Shown: piece after piece, positions 20,108 to 29,394 of the stretch | Layout of the letters: the number at the start of each line of letters is the position of its first letter | How positions within the stretch are numbered: position 1 is the stretch's first letter | DNA from: Phymorhynchus buccinoides | Taxonomy: Eukaryota > Mollusca > Gastropoda > Neogastropoda > Raphitomidae | Direction of reading: 5' to 3' | DNA length: 64,000 nt | Assembly (NCBI GenBank): GCA_017654935.2 | Contig: CM065713.1 | Location: 11,366,603 to 11,430,602, forward strand | The notes under the pieces: model-generated | The model's input: the letters and a program-made list of their open reading frames with translations, nothing else | Databases searched by the model: none | What the model was told of the DNA's origin: nothing | Translations under genes and position numbers: made by a program

Positions 20108-20480
20108 GCAGCGAGGGTTCTCACATACATGGATGCTCCTGCTTTCAGGATGTCCTGAAGTTCAGGATTGTTTTGTCCAGGATGTCCTGAAGTTCAGGAT
20201 TTTGTTTTATTGCCTGGAGCCGGACGTTGCCGGATTGTGAGAATTTGAGAAGAAAGCATTTTGCTGGTTATAGAGGTCATGAAGTTTAACCAGAAGTGAA
20301 AGTGCAACGAGAGCCTGTCAATTACATTGGAAACTGTTGTTTCCCTTCAGCTTCCAGGGGGCATTGCCCCCCGGAACCCCCAGGAGGGGCGCGGCCCCTG
20401 CACTCCTCTGGGGCCCGGGCGGCCCCTGGACCCCTGCCTTGCAGTTTTTTTTACATTTCCCAGAAGCACCCATGCACATA
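20108..20480 (+). mobile_element. Dispersed repeat ('atggatgctcctgc' to 'cccctgcactcc' family)
   Basis: It begins 'acatggatgctcctgctttc'. A short tandem 'caggatgtcctgaagttcag' follows (two copies), then 'gagccggacgttgccggatt', then a GC-rich 'gcggcccctgcactcctctg' stretch and 'acatttcccagaagcaccca'. The same order is seen at 46530-47040 (with a MITE inserted) and reversed at 48970-49490. Class unknown. Confidence 0.6.
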
Positions 20481-20578
20481 CGAGTGGGTGTTTTTTTTAG
20501 CAGTCTCCCTGCTGAATACTGTTCCTTGAATCATTGTTGTATTTCAGATTTTATGTCTTTTTTTTTCCTTCCCCCCAG

Positions 20579-20750
20579 GCCCCTACTGCATGATGGTCTG
20601 CCCTGGTTTCGGAAGCAGCAGCGAAGAGTTCCCTACATACGAGCCGTTGGGTGACGAGCACGCAGAATTGTGGGTACCACGTCGCCGTGCTCAACCATCT
20701 GGGGTCGCTCTTCAACGTCCGGTTGACGGCGCCAAGAATTTTCAATTACG
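20579..20750 (+). CDS. ABHD2: ABHD2 exon 3, with a one-base frameshift
   Basis: Acceptor ccttccccccag and donor ACG|GTCAGT are good. The first half reads PYCMMVCPGFGSSSEEFPTY, matching the strand and loop before the ABHD2 oxyanion region. The second half reads QNCGYHVAVLNHLGSLFNVR and then PRIFNYG, but one frame later. The shift falls at about 20645-20660, most simply as one extra G in 'ttgggtg'. The exon is 172 bp; with phase 1 at both ends, 171 is expected. So it is either an assembly indel or an inactivating mutation. Because both flanking exons keep frame and the catalytic residues are intact, a base-call error is more likely. Confidence 0.88.
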
Positions 20751-21041
20751 GTCAGTGCGTGTGTGTGTGTTTTGTGAAGGGGGGGGGGGGGATATGGGTA
20801 AGTGAGCATTTTCTTGCACGCTGCATTTGTAATATTCGGCTATGATTTTGAAGGAGGATTTTGATATTTTCAAAGCTATTCAGTGACTGTTTCATCGTCA
20901 ACGATGAACATTATTTTTATCACACCATACATGTGAGGAAAGAGGAGATTGACAAAGGATGCCAACACAAATTTGACTGGGCTTGGTTGGATGAAACTGT
21001 AACGGACAGTAAGATCCATGTAGTTGAACAGCGAAAGAAAA

Positions 21042-21470
21042 ACAAGCGCGAAATCGCAATAGTTTGTGGCACGCGGTCTATTTTTACCACTCCAACCATG
21101 AGTCACCTCCCCTGGCTTTTCAATAATTTTAATCTGTAAACCAGAATGTTATCTCTGCACCATTTCGTAACTTTTTATATCTTTTGGAAAACATTTAAAA
21201 CTATGTATCCTACTTATACTCATCAAAAGAAGCACCGCATACTCGTGTCTGTTGTAGTGTCTGTATTACGTATGTTTATTATTTTGTACGCTTTTAAAAT
21301 ACATACTGTTAAAGAGCGGCCTCAATTTGAAGTGTAGCCTCGATTTGAAGTGCGACATTTTGTCAAAATGTGTGACAATTTTGGACTGACCGACAGACCG
21401 ACCGACCGACCGACCGACCGACCGACCGACCGACAAAGTGAGTTATAGGTTTGTGGCTTGAGCTACAAAC
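21042..21470. mobile_element. About 430-bp element ending in (GACC)n and 'gtgagttataggtttgtggc'
   Basis: It runs 'caagcgcgaaatcgcaatag' through 'ttactcatcaaaag'-like sequence, 'gtgcgacattttgtcaaaat', a (GACC)n microsatellite and 'gtgagttataggtttgtggc', ending in a small palindrome ('gtttgtggct..agctacaaac'). Copies are at 37259-37710 (reverse) and 58527-58979 (cut by the gap). Block A lacks it at the matching site, which shows a presence/absence insertion. 20751-21041 is unassigned. Confidence 0.7.
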
Positions 21471-21602
21471 AAAAACTGATGTCGGAGGCAAAGTTTTGTT
21501 TGAGTACTTAGACGATGCCATCGCCTACGCTTTTTTGTTTGGGGCCCTCTCCACACGTCCTCGTCGTAGGAGGCGGGCAACGGCTTAGGCTGGCTTATGT
21601 GG

Positions 21603-22330
21603 TTAGGGCCCTCCCGTGGGGATACCGGGGGGTCTTTCAGCAGAAATAGTTCCCCCTTCTTCTGGAAGTTCTATGCTAGTAACTTCCCCTACTCTGTCAC
21701 TCTCTTTGACTCTGCCTTTTCTCTTCTTTTTGCTTTCTGGCGTCTACTTTTTTCTGCCTTATTGGTCCATTCACCTGCATTTTTTCTATAAAACCCTTCC
21801 ACGTTTTTCCTTTTTACAATTTATGACATGCCAGGGTGTTTTTTTTTTATTGTATTGTACACTGGCATCCACACGTGATACTTGCGCACTTGAGTGGGCA
21901 CCTGTTGTCCATTCTGCAGTGCATATTTGCTTATATAGCATTTTTATGCATTTATTTTAGCTTTTTTTACTAGTATGCATTTGTTATCCTTTTTTTACTG
22001 TTTTTTTTTTTAACCTGGATCCGATAAATAGAGTAGAGTGGCTCCACGTTTCCAGCACTGTGTGGACTTATGTGCTATAGGGTATAATGATGGAAGTGTC
22101 ATGTTATGAATTGTACTACATTTTTTTGTTTTCAGGTTTTTGTACGTTGTTAAGATTCTTGGATTTGTGTTTTGCTATACGTGGTAGATTTTTATGTGGT
22201 GACAGTCCTGAGATAACCATAGCTGTTGACGGGACTATAACAGACTAACTAACTTGGGGCCCTCTCACATACCTCAGAGCTGATTCTAGGGCGCGGGATT
22301 GGTACAATCCCCCCAAAATCTGTTCCTTCC
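21603..22330 (-). mobile_element. Reverse 'acttccagaaggtggg' repeat and unassigned intron 3 sequence
   Basis: 21603-21720 is the dispersed family in reverse ('gtggggataccggggggtct', 'ctctttgactctgccttt'). 22020-22260 ends in 'gttgacgggactataacaga' with short CTAA repeats, resembling a retroposon 3' end. No ABHD2 exon is recognised between 20751 and 25304. Confidence 0.45.
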
Positions 22331-22591
22331 CGCAATAATCGGGTCTAAACGTGGGCCGACGGCCGCATATTTGCAGAACTGCCCACACTTTTTACCGATC
22401 GCTGCGGGAATTCCTTCGTCGTCTGCTAAATCCGTCGTCTGCACAAACCGAAAGCATTGAGCAGGAATGAATGATTTCTCGAAATTTCATTGGTTCCTTT
22501 ACAATGTTAGTGTAAATCAACCAATCGCGTTCATCTCGTTTTTACCGACAAGAAGTTGCGAGAGTCCTACCCGCCATGTTGAATTTTCTTC

Positions 22592-22830
22592 AAAATGAAG
22601 CGGACAACGACGCTCTTCGATTTTGATTTTTGTGGCGGCAAAGTAGAAAAAAGAAATCCTGCCAAACGAGTGTGCAGAAGATGTTGCAGAAACAGCTACT
22701 GCATCAACAGTCTCGGAGAAGCAGCCCGAAGATAACGGCACTAGTGCGAGGGAACACCGGTTCCAAGACGAGTGGCTGAAGAAGTGGCCATGGCTAACGA
22801 AGATTGAATCGGCCGCCTCCCCCCCCCCCC
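22592..22830 (+). pseudogene. hAT-type transposase N-terminal fragment (ZNF862-like), broken
   Basis: ATG at 22592 starts MKRTTTLFDFDF, a short Lys/Arg-plus-Phe start of the kind common in hAT-derived proteins. After one frameshift near 22675 the frame reads REHRFQDEWLKKWPWLTKIE, the familiar F-x-x-x-W-L-x-x-x-P-W-L stretch that precedes the zinc finger in these proteins. It then runs into a poly-C tract and stops resembling protein. No catalytic domain is present. The assignment rests on motif memory, so the family is moderate confidence. Confidence 0.5.
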
Positions 22831-22934
22831 CCCTTCCCCTCCTATCCATTGGACCTGCCCCCCTTTTTTCATTCTTAGGGGGGGGAACGCCCCCACTTTT
22901 TCAAAATCTTAGAATCATCTCTGATACCTGATGA

Positions 22935-24153
22935 TAATAATAATAATAATAATAATGAGCATTTATATGCGCTTAATCTTAAACAAGCCCTAAGCGCTTA
23001 CAATAATAAACAAATAAATGAATAACCCCCCCCCCCCACACAAAACAAAGACAAACAACAACAGCAACAACAACAAAGCAGTAGAAAATATGAGAATGTC
23101 AAACATTTCCTCGCATACACACACACATGCACGCGCACACACAAACAAAACACACACACACACACACACCACCACACCACACGACCACACAGGTACACAA
23201 CACAACACAACACACCACACCACACCACACCACACCACACCACACCAACACAACACACGCCCGCACAAACCACACACTGCACACAAACACACGCGCAGAG
23301 AAGGGACAAAAATTACTTTCCAAAAGAACAGAGCAGGCTACGATTTGAAGAGAGTGGTTTTGAGGGAAGACTTAAATGAAGAAAGGGAGTTGGCAGAACG
23401 GAGAGGAAGAGGGAGTTTATTCCAAGTAGAGGAGGCCTGGAAAGAGAAGGAGCGTTCGCCAAGGGTCTTGGTGCGGTAACGAGGGATCTGGAGGAGAGAA
23501 GTGTCAGAAGAGGAGCGTAACTGTCTAAGAGGTGTGTAAAGGTTCAGAAGATCAGTGAGATAAGAAGGAGCAAGACCATTCAGGGACTTGTAACAGAGCA
23601 GAGAGAGCTTGTAGTCGATACGCCTTCCAACAGGAAGCCAGTGAAGAGATTCAAGCATAGGGGTAGAATGAGAGAATTTGGAGCACCTCAGTACAAGGCG
23701 AGCAGCATTGTTTTGAATTTTTTTAAAGTTTAGCGAGAACAGTTTGTGGGCAGCCAGCAAGAAAGGGAATTACAGTAATCTAGTCTGGAGAGTACGAAGG
23801 CAGAGATGAGAGTTTTGGTAGCTTCCTCGGAAAGAAGATGTCTTACAGATCCAATGCGCCGAAGTTCTAAGTAACAAGCACGACAGACAGAGGAAATCTG
23901 GTTTTGGAAGGAAAGAGTCTGATCAAGTGTGACGCCAAGATTGCGTACAGTGGTAGAAGTGTGGATAAGAGAGTTTTCTAACTGGATGGAAGTGGGGACA
24001 GAGTTTGCTGACAAGAGTTTCTTGGGTACAATGAAAATCATTTCTGTTTTACCATTGTTCAGTTGGAGCTTGTTGTTAGTCATCCATGATTTAATGTCAG
24101 CAATGCATGATTGTGTGCGTTGAATAATGGATGGAAGCAGAGATAAAACTCTG
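22935..24153 (-). pseudogene. LINE (CR1/L2-like) reverse-transcriptase C-terminus with 3' UTR and (ATT)n tail
   Basis: On the minus strand the frame reads WMTNNKLQLNNGKTEMIF, then VRNLGVTLDQTLSFQNQISS and LSRLDYCNSL. After frameshifts near 23730-23760 it continues NNAARLVLR, LESLHWLPVGRRIDYKLSLL, CYKSLNGLAPSYLTDLL and WNKLPLPLRS, ending at 23338. This is the post-catalytic part of a LINE ORF2. The catalytic block is absent because the copy is 5'-truncated at about 24153. The 3' UTR holds CA-rich microsatellites and ends 'gcgcatataaatgctc' then (ATT)n at 22936-22956. Confidence 0.9.
23115..23300. repeat. (CA)n / (ACACC)n microsatellite
   Basis: CACACA runs are followed by about eight ACACC units, inside the LINE 3' region. 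The frames through it are artefacts. Confidence 0.95.
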
Positions 24154-24604
24154 ACAGGGTTCCCAGCCGCCTTTTAAGTCCTTGCGAATTGGCTTTTGTC
24201 AACAGGCCTTTTAAGTGCTTATTTCAGCAAGTAGATCCTTTTAATTCATCAAGAGGTCCTTTTGTTCTTTGAAAGGTACTGTTAAGTCCTGTTTTATCAA
24301 GAAAAAAAGTGATAAAGAAACTAACAGCTAAAAAAATTATGAAAAAAACAAAACCTGGCAGTATGCAAAGTTGTCGGTGTCACAGATCGGAGCAGACAAT
24401 TCATTACTAGCTGTGTGAGTCTTTCCGCACCAAGACGTAGTGATTCATTCCATGCGTATTGGAATGTCTGCTTTAAGACATGATTGTGCAAATGTTTACT
24501 ACATTGTGCTCTTGGTCAACAATTGGCATTCGGGCATTCTATGCAATCAGGTTGGCGAAGGTCCTTTTTTTACAATCTTTTGAGGTCCTTATAGGTCATT
24601 TAAA

Positions 24605-25245
24605 CAGACCTGCCTACTGCTACGATTTGGCCGTAGCAGCTACGAAAAATAAAGCTTTGCTACGGAGCTACGGCAACCTTAACGTTGCTACAGAAAAAAA
24701 CAAATTGCCGCCGCATTTTATTTTTGCTTATGCCGTTCCCGGTTTTTTGTCGGTTTCTAAGAGCAGACGCCGTTTTTATCAAAGTGACTGCGCATGCGTT
24801 TCTTATTACTTTCTCTGAAAAAAAATGGCGGACTCCAGCAGCAGTAGCGATTCGGGAGATGTTTCAAACGAAGAAAAACGAACCCAAACCAGAAAACGAA
24901 AATCATCTGGCACACCATCTTGTTCTAAGAAAAAACATCGGCCTGCCGCACAAGTTTTCAAAATAGCTTACACGGAGGAGTGGCCTTGCATCGTCGGAAG
25001 TTGACTCGGTGCGAACCATGCTCGCTGCAGTGCAACCTCTGCCATGCGGACTTCTCTGTGAATCATGGCGGTAGAGACGATTGCCGTCAACACGTTCAAT
25101 CGGCGAAACATAAAGCAGTGCGTTTCGGCTCAGAAAAAGAACAAATCGATTGCCGTTGTTTGTGGATGCTACGGAAAAATTTGCCATGCTACTGAAAATT
25201 GATGGCTGGGCTACTGATTGGGAAAATTCCAAGTAGGCAGGTCTG
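24605..25245 (+). mobile_element. Nested 641-bp TIR element carrying a zinc-finger fragment
   Basis: The termini CAGACCTGCCTACT and AGTAGGCAGGTCTG are perfect inverted repeats. TTTAAA flanks both sides, giving 20-bp outer symmetry. Terminus style suggests hAT. It contains the 5' part of a transposase-like gene (see 24824-25195) but no catalytic region, so it is non-autonomous. Confidence 0.8.
24824..25195 (+). pseudogene. BED/C2H2-type zinc-finger N-terminus of a hAT-like transposase, frameshifted
   Basis: ATG at 24824 reads MADSSSSSDSGDVSNEEKRT with a following Lys/Arg-rich stretch and FKIAYTEEWPC. It stops near 25005 and the product continues in another frame as CSLQCNLCHADFSVNHGG and then CRQHVQSAKHKAVRF, a C-x2-C ... 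H-x4-H zinc-finger pattern. This layout is seen at the N-terminus of hAT-family transposases and their domesticated relatives. The domain is complete but the frame is broken and the rest of the protein is absent. Confidence 0.6.
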
Positions 25246-25304
25246 TTTAAAGGTCCTTGTTTCGTTTCATGTTCCAAACCTGGGAACCCTGTGTGATGTT
25301 TCAG

Positions 25305-25488
25305 GGGGCTGGGAGGAGTTTCATCAAATGCGGGAGGCGGTGGAATTGCTGTTGCCCAACTGTCAGTTTGTCATGGTTGGGTTGAGCATGGGCGCCAACG
25401 TACTGCTGAAATATCTGGGAGAGAAACCCGCGCACCAACGAAACGTCTGCTGCGCCTTCTCCGTCTGTCAGGGCTACAACATTAACGA
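25305..25488 (+). CDS. ABHD2: ABHD2 exon 4 (nucleophile exon)
   Basis: Acceptor gatgtttcag and donor CGA|GTGAGT. The reading is GWEEFHQMREAVELLLPNCQ, then FVMVGLSMGANVLLKYLGEK and FSVCQGYNINE. GLSMG is the G-x-S-x-G nucleophile elbow. VCQGY after the next helix is conserved in ABHD2. 184 bp, entry phase 1, exit phase 2, in frame with its neighbours. TIR elements lie 13 bp upstream (24155-25291) and 32 bp downstream (25521-25735). Confidence 0.95.
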
Positions 25489-25520
25489 GTGAGTGATGGT
25501 GTGTACTACACAAATGCATG

Positions 25521-25735
25521 CATGGCTCCCAATCGTCTCGCAAAACAAGGGGTCTCAGGGACTCCTTCATTTACAGTATAGAGGGTCCTAGAGGCAGGAT
25601 AGAGGGTCCCAGTGGCATTGCGAATGCTAAAAATGTTTTTAGTGCATCCCTGGGACCCCCTGCACATTCTTTTAGAGGGTCCTTTAGAATTCTAGTACTT
25701 CACAGACCCCCAAATGGGGGTCCCTGGGATCCCTG
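25521..25735. mobile_element. MITE related to 16370-16686, opposite orientation
   Basis: Starting at 'catggctcccaatcgtctcg' and ending at 'aatgggggtccctgggatcc' plus CTG, it matches the intron-1 element in reverse. It includes the 'gacccccaaatgggggtc' mini-hairpin. The left terminus is mutated. Confidence 0.6.
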
Positions 25736-25754
25736 GTATGCTCGCAGATAATTG

Positions 25755-25945
25755 CACACACACACACACTTTGCAGAAATATCTGTGAGAGAGAGATCCG
25801 CGCTGTTGCGTTTTCTCCGTCTGTCAGGGCTGCAACAAGTGAGTGTAAACAAGGACACGCACACACACACACACACTCTCACATCATAAACATATGCATG
25901 CGCACACGCACACGCACGCACACACGCACACACACACACACACAT
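25755..25945. repeat. (CA)n microsatellite and a partial copy of the exon 4 end
   Basis: CACACA runs are at 25755-25769, 25859-25875 and 25912-25944. Between them, 'tgcagaaatatctgtgagag' and 'gcgttttctccgtctgtcag' resemble exon 4 sequence ('ctgaaatatctgggagag', 'gccttctccgtctgtcaggg') in a degenerate form. This may be a decayed duplicate of the end of exon 4. Confidence 0.6.
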
Positions 25946-26067
25946 TAATGACTTAGTAATGCGCACATATTAATAATAAATTAATGCATGTATGCACATT
26001 CATATATGAATTATCAGAAAAGCCGGTTCGATCATGGAAAGTGTGGTGCGGTTTTATTTCTTTTCAG

Positions 26068-26164
26068 GGCGGAGCACTTCCTGAGTCAGTGGCAAAACCT
26101 GCGCCGAGCGTATCTCTACACCATGACTGCGAACCAGAGACGACTGATCAAGCATCATAGTGAG
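26068..26164 (+). CDS. ABHD2: ABHD2 exon 5
   Basis: Acceptor ttcttttcag and donor GAG|GTACGG. It encodes EAEHFLSQWQNLRRAYLYTM and then ANQRRLIKHHSE, aligning with ETFMQWDQCRRFYNFLMADN of vertebrate ABHD2, the cap-domain helices over the active site. 97 bp, entry phase 2, exit phase 0. A (GA)n run follows the donor. Confidence 0.93.
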
Positions 26165-26267
26165 GTACGGAGAGAGAGAGAGAGAGGGGGAGGGAGAAAG
26201 AAAAAGAGGGAGAGAAAGTTGAAAGAGAGTGCTGGAGTTTGGTCTGGTTTGCATTTTGCTACCCGTG

Positions 26268-26478
26268 TTGGCTGACTGGGTCGCACTCATGATTTCGGTA
26301 CGCGCTTGCATGTAAAGTAGCCTTTGGGTAAGAATGTCTTTTCTGTGTGTGTGTGTGTGTGCATGATTGTTTTTTGTTTATTACTATTGTTATTGTTGTC
26401 TAAAGTTAGCTTTGTAAGCGCTCTGAGCTCTCTGGAGAAAGAGCGCAACAAATATCCATTATTATTATTATTATTACT
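26268..26478 (+). mobile_element. LINE/SINE 3' end with (ATT)n tail
   Basis: 'tgactgggtcgcactcatga', 'gcctttgggtaagaatgtct', (TG)n, 'gtaagcgctctgagctctct' and 'aacaaatatccatt' precede (ATT)n. It is a shorter version of 17378-18006, lacking most of the middle. Confidence 0.7.
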
Positions 26479-26483
26479 GGAGC

Positions 26484-27228
26484 AGGGGTGCTCTCATGTT
26501 GATAGGGCAGGCGTGGCTGGTTGCATCTCTGGGTCCCATCAGCACCTTCGGGTGTTTCTTTCTCATTACTTTTCCCCCCTCTTGGGACGACTAGGGAAAG
26601 ACCTAAGAAGTAAGATCCACGATACGTTGTGGGCCTCTCTTCTGAGGCATATAAAAGACCGTAAGGCGAGAGAGAGAGCCTGTGGCTTTGTCTAGGGTAT
26701 GCCCTGGCCTCGCCTGTCCTTGGTGGGGGCTGTTGGATGCGTGCTGGTTTCTGAGTGGGGTGTTTTTTGCCGGTGGGCTCTGCAGTCATGAAAAACGGGC
26801 TGGTACACCCATGGGGGACATTTCGCAAGGACTCCTCTGCATCGTATCCGATGATCACCAAGCCGGGAGCAGCTATGTGTGCCTCTGTATACTTGACGGA
26901 ATGTCCCGTGTATGTGCCTGCTCCCCAGTAACATAACACGGACTTGCAGGGCTGCTCTTGTGTTGATAGGGCAGGTGTGGCTGGTGCACCTCTGGGTCCC
27001 TTCAGCACCTTCAGGGGTTTCTTCATCTTTTCACACACAGAGGAAGAAACAGAAAGGGAGAGTGTACTTTCCCCTCTGCATGCCGCCCAGCGTTTCTGTT
27101 TCTGTGTTTAGTGTGGGGTGGTTGTTTTTAATGCGTATGAATGTTAAGTATGGGCGCATTTTGATATGATTTTTATCAAGATTAAGTGCCGTATAAATAT
27201 GGCATGTTGTTGTTGTTGTTGTTGTTGT
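26484..27228 (+). mobile_element. Retroposon 3' region with (TTG)n tail
   Basis: It ends 'agtgccgtataaatatggca' followed by (TTG)n at 27206-27228, a LINE/SINE-type 3' end. Inside, a roughly 60-bp segment ('gttgatagggcagg..gtggctg', 'tctgggtccc..tcagcacctt') occurs twice, at about 26498 and 26966. No reverse-transcriptase frame is seen. Confidence 0.5.
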
Positions 27229-27550
27229 AGTTACCTATGTGCATGCAAGATGATGATGATGATAACTTGTTTATGTGCATGCAAGATGATGATGATGATA
27301 AACTTGTACTTATGTGCGTGCAAGATGATGATAATGATGATGATAACTTGTACTTATGCGCATGCAAGATGACGATAATGATGATGATAATTTGTGCCTG
27401 TGTGCATGCAAGATGACGATAATGATAACTTGTACTTATGTGCATGCAAGTTGATGATAATGATGATGATGACTTGCACTTGTGTGCATGCAAGATGACG
27501 ATAATGATGATGATGACTTGCACTTGTGTGCATGCAAGATGATAATAACA
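27229..27550. repeat. Minisatellite, 'gtgcatgcaagatgatgat' units
   Basis: About seven units of roughly 40-50 bp each have 'tatgtgcatgcaagatga' followed by (GAT/AAT)n and 'aacttgtactta'. The variation is mostly in the trinucleotide part. Confidence 0.9.
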
Positions 27551-27562
27551 GTGATGCACCAA

Positions 27563-27865
27563 GGTTCAAAAAGCGATCAGACAAATTGTCCTCAAACATG
27601 AAAATGAATAGGACAAAATGTCCTGGTTCTTGCTGAAATCAATAAGGAAAAAACACTGCCAGTGTTCAAAAAGCGATCAAATTGTCTGAAAACAAGAAAA
27701 TGAATAGGACAAAATGTCCTGGTTCTTGCTGAAATCAATAAGGAAAAAACACTGCCAGTGTTCAAAAAGCGATCAAATTGTCTGAAAACAAGAAAATGAA
27801 TAGGACAAAATGTCCTGGTTCTTGCTGAAATCAATAGGGGAAAAAACTTCCCAGTGTTCAATTTT
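27563..27865. repeat. 96-bp tandem repeat, three copies
   Basis: The anchor 'gttcaaaaagcgatcaaatt' recurs with a period of 96 bp (for example 27661 and 27757). Each unit includes 'aggacaaaatgtcctggttc', itself a small palindrome (AGGACA...TGTCCT). It lies in intron 5. Confidence 0.9.
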
Positions 27866-27954
27866 CAATCGGTCATTCATTTGTTCTGACAGGGTGGAAC
27901 CCAATTTGACAATTTTCAGTATTTTAATACGACTATGTCCTGTGACCAACATGT

Positions 27955-28455
27955 GCTTATGTGCTTGCATGATGATGATGATGGTAATGATGATGATGAT
28001 GATGATGACATTGATGATAATGATGATGACATGCATTGATGATGACAACATTGATGATAATGATGATGACATACATTGATGATAATGACGATGATGACAG
28101 CATTGATGATTAATGATGATGACATACATTGATGATAATGATGATGATGATATTGATGATAATGATGGCATACATTGATGATAATGATGATGACAACAAC
28201 ATTGATGATAATGACGATGATGACAACATTGATGATGATGATGATGACAACAACATTGATGATGGTGATGATGAGGAGGAGCAGGATGATATTGATGATA
28301 ACGGTGATGATGGTGATGACAACATTGATGATAATGATGATGACAACATTGACTGATAATGACGATGATTTTGAATGATAATAATGATGGGATGATGATA
28401 ATGATGATGATGATTAATGATGGTGATAATGATGATGATAATGTTCGATAACGAC
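27955..28455. repeat. (GATGAT/GATAAT)n microsatellite directly upstream of exon 6
   Basis: About 500 bp of GATGATAATGATGAC-type repeats end roughly 16 bases before the exon 6 acceptor cut. The Asp/Met-rich and Ser/His-rich frames in it are artefacts. Confidence 0.95.
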
Positions 28456-28471
28456 GCGTCATCGTTTCCAG

Positions 28472-28569
28472 ATGCTGTTCACGGAGGAGATTCGTCAGCA
28501 GTATGGCGTGGACTTAAAAAAAGTCTGCTCCGCCCTCACCATGAAGGAACTGGATAAACAATACATCTG
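28472..28569 (+). CDS. ABHD2: ABHD2 exon 6
   Basis: Acceptor atcgtttccag and donor TG|GTAATG. It encodes MLFTEEIRQQYGVDLKKVCS and then TMKELDKQYIW, where the last two bases join exon 7. It aligns with the LEDTDLSRLYTATSLMQIDD region of vertebrate ABHD2 (cap and linker), with modest identity. 98 bp, entry phase 0, exit phase 2. It is hemmed in by a microsatellite upstream and a fold-back element that begins about 5-10 bases past the donor. Confidence 0.85.
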
Positions 28570-28574
28570 GTAAT

Positions 28575-28978
28575 GAGACTGATTGCAAATAATGATTATA
28601 TAATGATATGATGATAAGTATAACAATGGTCAACCTAGCTCGCCAATTTGACCGCCAGGTGGCAACCAACTCAATAGGGGCTTATCTCGTGATATCTTTA
28701 GTTGGGGGTAGAGAAAGAGAGAGAGAGGGGGGACTCATCTCCCCCCCCCCCCCCCCTCTCTCTCTTTATTCCCAACTAAGGATATAGAGAGGATTAGCCC
28801 CACTCGAGCGTTATGCCACCTGGCGGTCAAAACAGCCAGCTAAGCCGCTTATTAATCATAGTATTCAGTGCGTGCGTGTCGATTCGCGCAACGAGCGAGT
28901 CAGCGAACTGACATACACGCCGTGAATACTACGATTAATTGTTATGCTTATCATCATATCATTATTTACAATCAGGGC
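28575..28978. mobile_element. Nested fold-back structure (three inverted-repeat layers)
   Basis: The outer arms ('ctgattgcaaataatgat', 'gatatgatgataag') mirror 'cttatcatcatatcattatt' and 'acaatcag'. A middle MITE-like pair, 'gaccgccaggtggca' at 28650 and 'tgccacctggcggtc' at 28814, encloses mirrored GA-rich/CT-rich tracts. A separate right-hand hairpin 'tagtattca' ... 'tgaatacta' lies at 28859-28932. It is non-coding and lies immediately 3' of exon 6. Confidence 0.8.
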
Positions 28979-28984
28979 TGTTCT

Positions 28985-29330
28985 TGAGATTTCTTCTTCT
29001 TCTTCTGCGTTCCCAGGCCATATGGCCATAATGGTTAAGGTACATATGTGTCCGGTTTTCAGTTTTTACTGGTCTCCCCGCTGCGTACAGCCGACACATT
29101 TCCGATTTCGGAGGAGCTCAAAGGAGAGAAATTATTTGGAAGATTTTGTTTTGAAAAAAGGCAGGAGAATGGACCAAAAAGTCAGAAAGATAGTAGATGA
29201 CACAAAGAAAAGGCAGAGTCAAAGAGAGGCACAGATTAGAGGAAGTTACAAGCACAGAACTTCCAGAAGGTGGGGGAACTTTTTTTACGAAAGACCCCCA
29301 CCCCCCCCTCCATTATCCCCACGGGGATGA
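28985..29330 (+). mobile_element. Dispersed repeat, most complete 'cccaggccatatggccataa' to 'acttccagaaggtggg' copy
   Basis: (TTC)n, 'gcgttcccaggccatatggc', 'acatttccgatttcggagga', 'aaaggcagagtcaaagagag' and 'gaagttacaagcacagaact' precede 'ccattatccccacgggga'. It shows that the two halves found elsewhere belong to one family of about 350 bp. Partial Ser/Arg frames are not credible genes. Confidence 0.6.
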
Positions 29331-29394
29331 TGGTTCAGTTTTTCTTGCCTTTCTTATTCATAAATTTATATATTGCAGAGGACAAGATGTAAAA

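Larger units (their letters stand above)
24155..25291. mobile_element. 1.1-kb TIR element (CAGGGTTCCCAG...), ending 13 bp before ABHD2 exon 4
   Basis: The left terminus CAGGGTTCCCAG is the exact inverted match of the right terminus CTGGGAACCCTG. The interior has repeated 'aggtcctt' motifs near both ends. A second TIR element (24605-25245) is nested inside. Without it the host element is roughly 490 bp and non-coding. The right end lies 13 bases from the exon 4 acceptor cut. Confidence 0.75.

Noticed and set aside
22998..23309. Cys/Val-rich minus-strand frames
   Set aside because: They arise from the (CA)n/(ACACC)n microsatellite inside a LINE 3' region.
27229..27865. CRISPR array (repeats with spacers)
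   Set aside because: The units are contiguous tandem repeats with variable trinucleotide parts, with no unique spacers, in an animal genome.
27773..28462. 229-residue minus-strand frame rich in Ser, His and Ile
   Set aside because: It is the translation of (ATC)n/(GAT)n microsatellite DNA with no protein-like composition outside the repeat.
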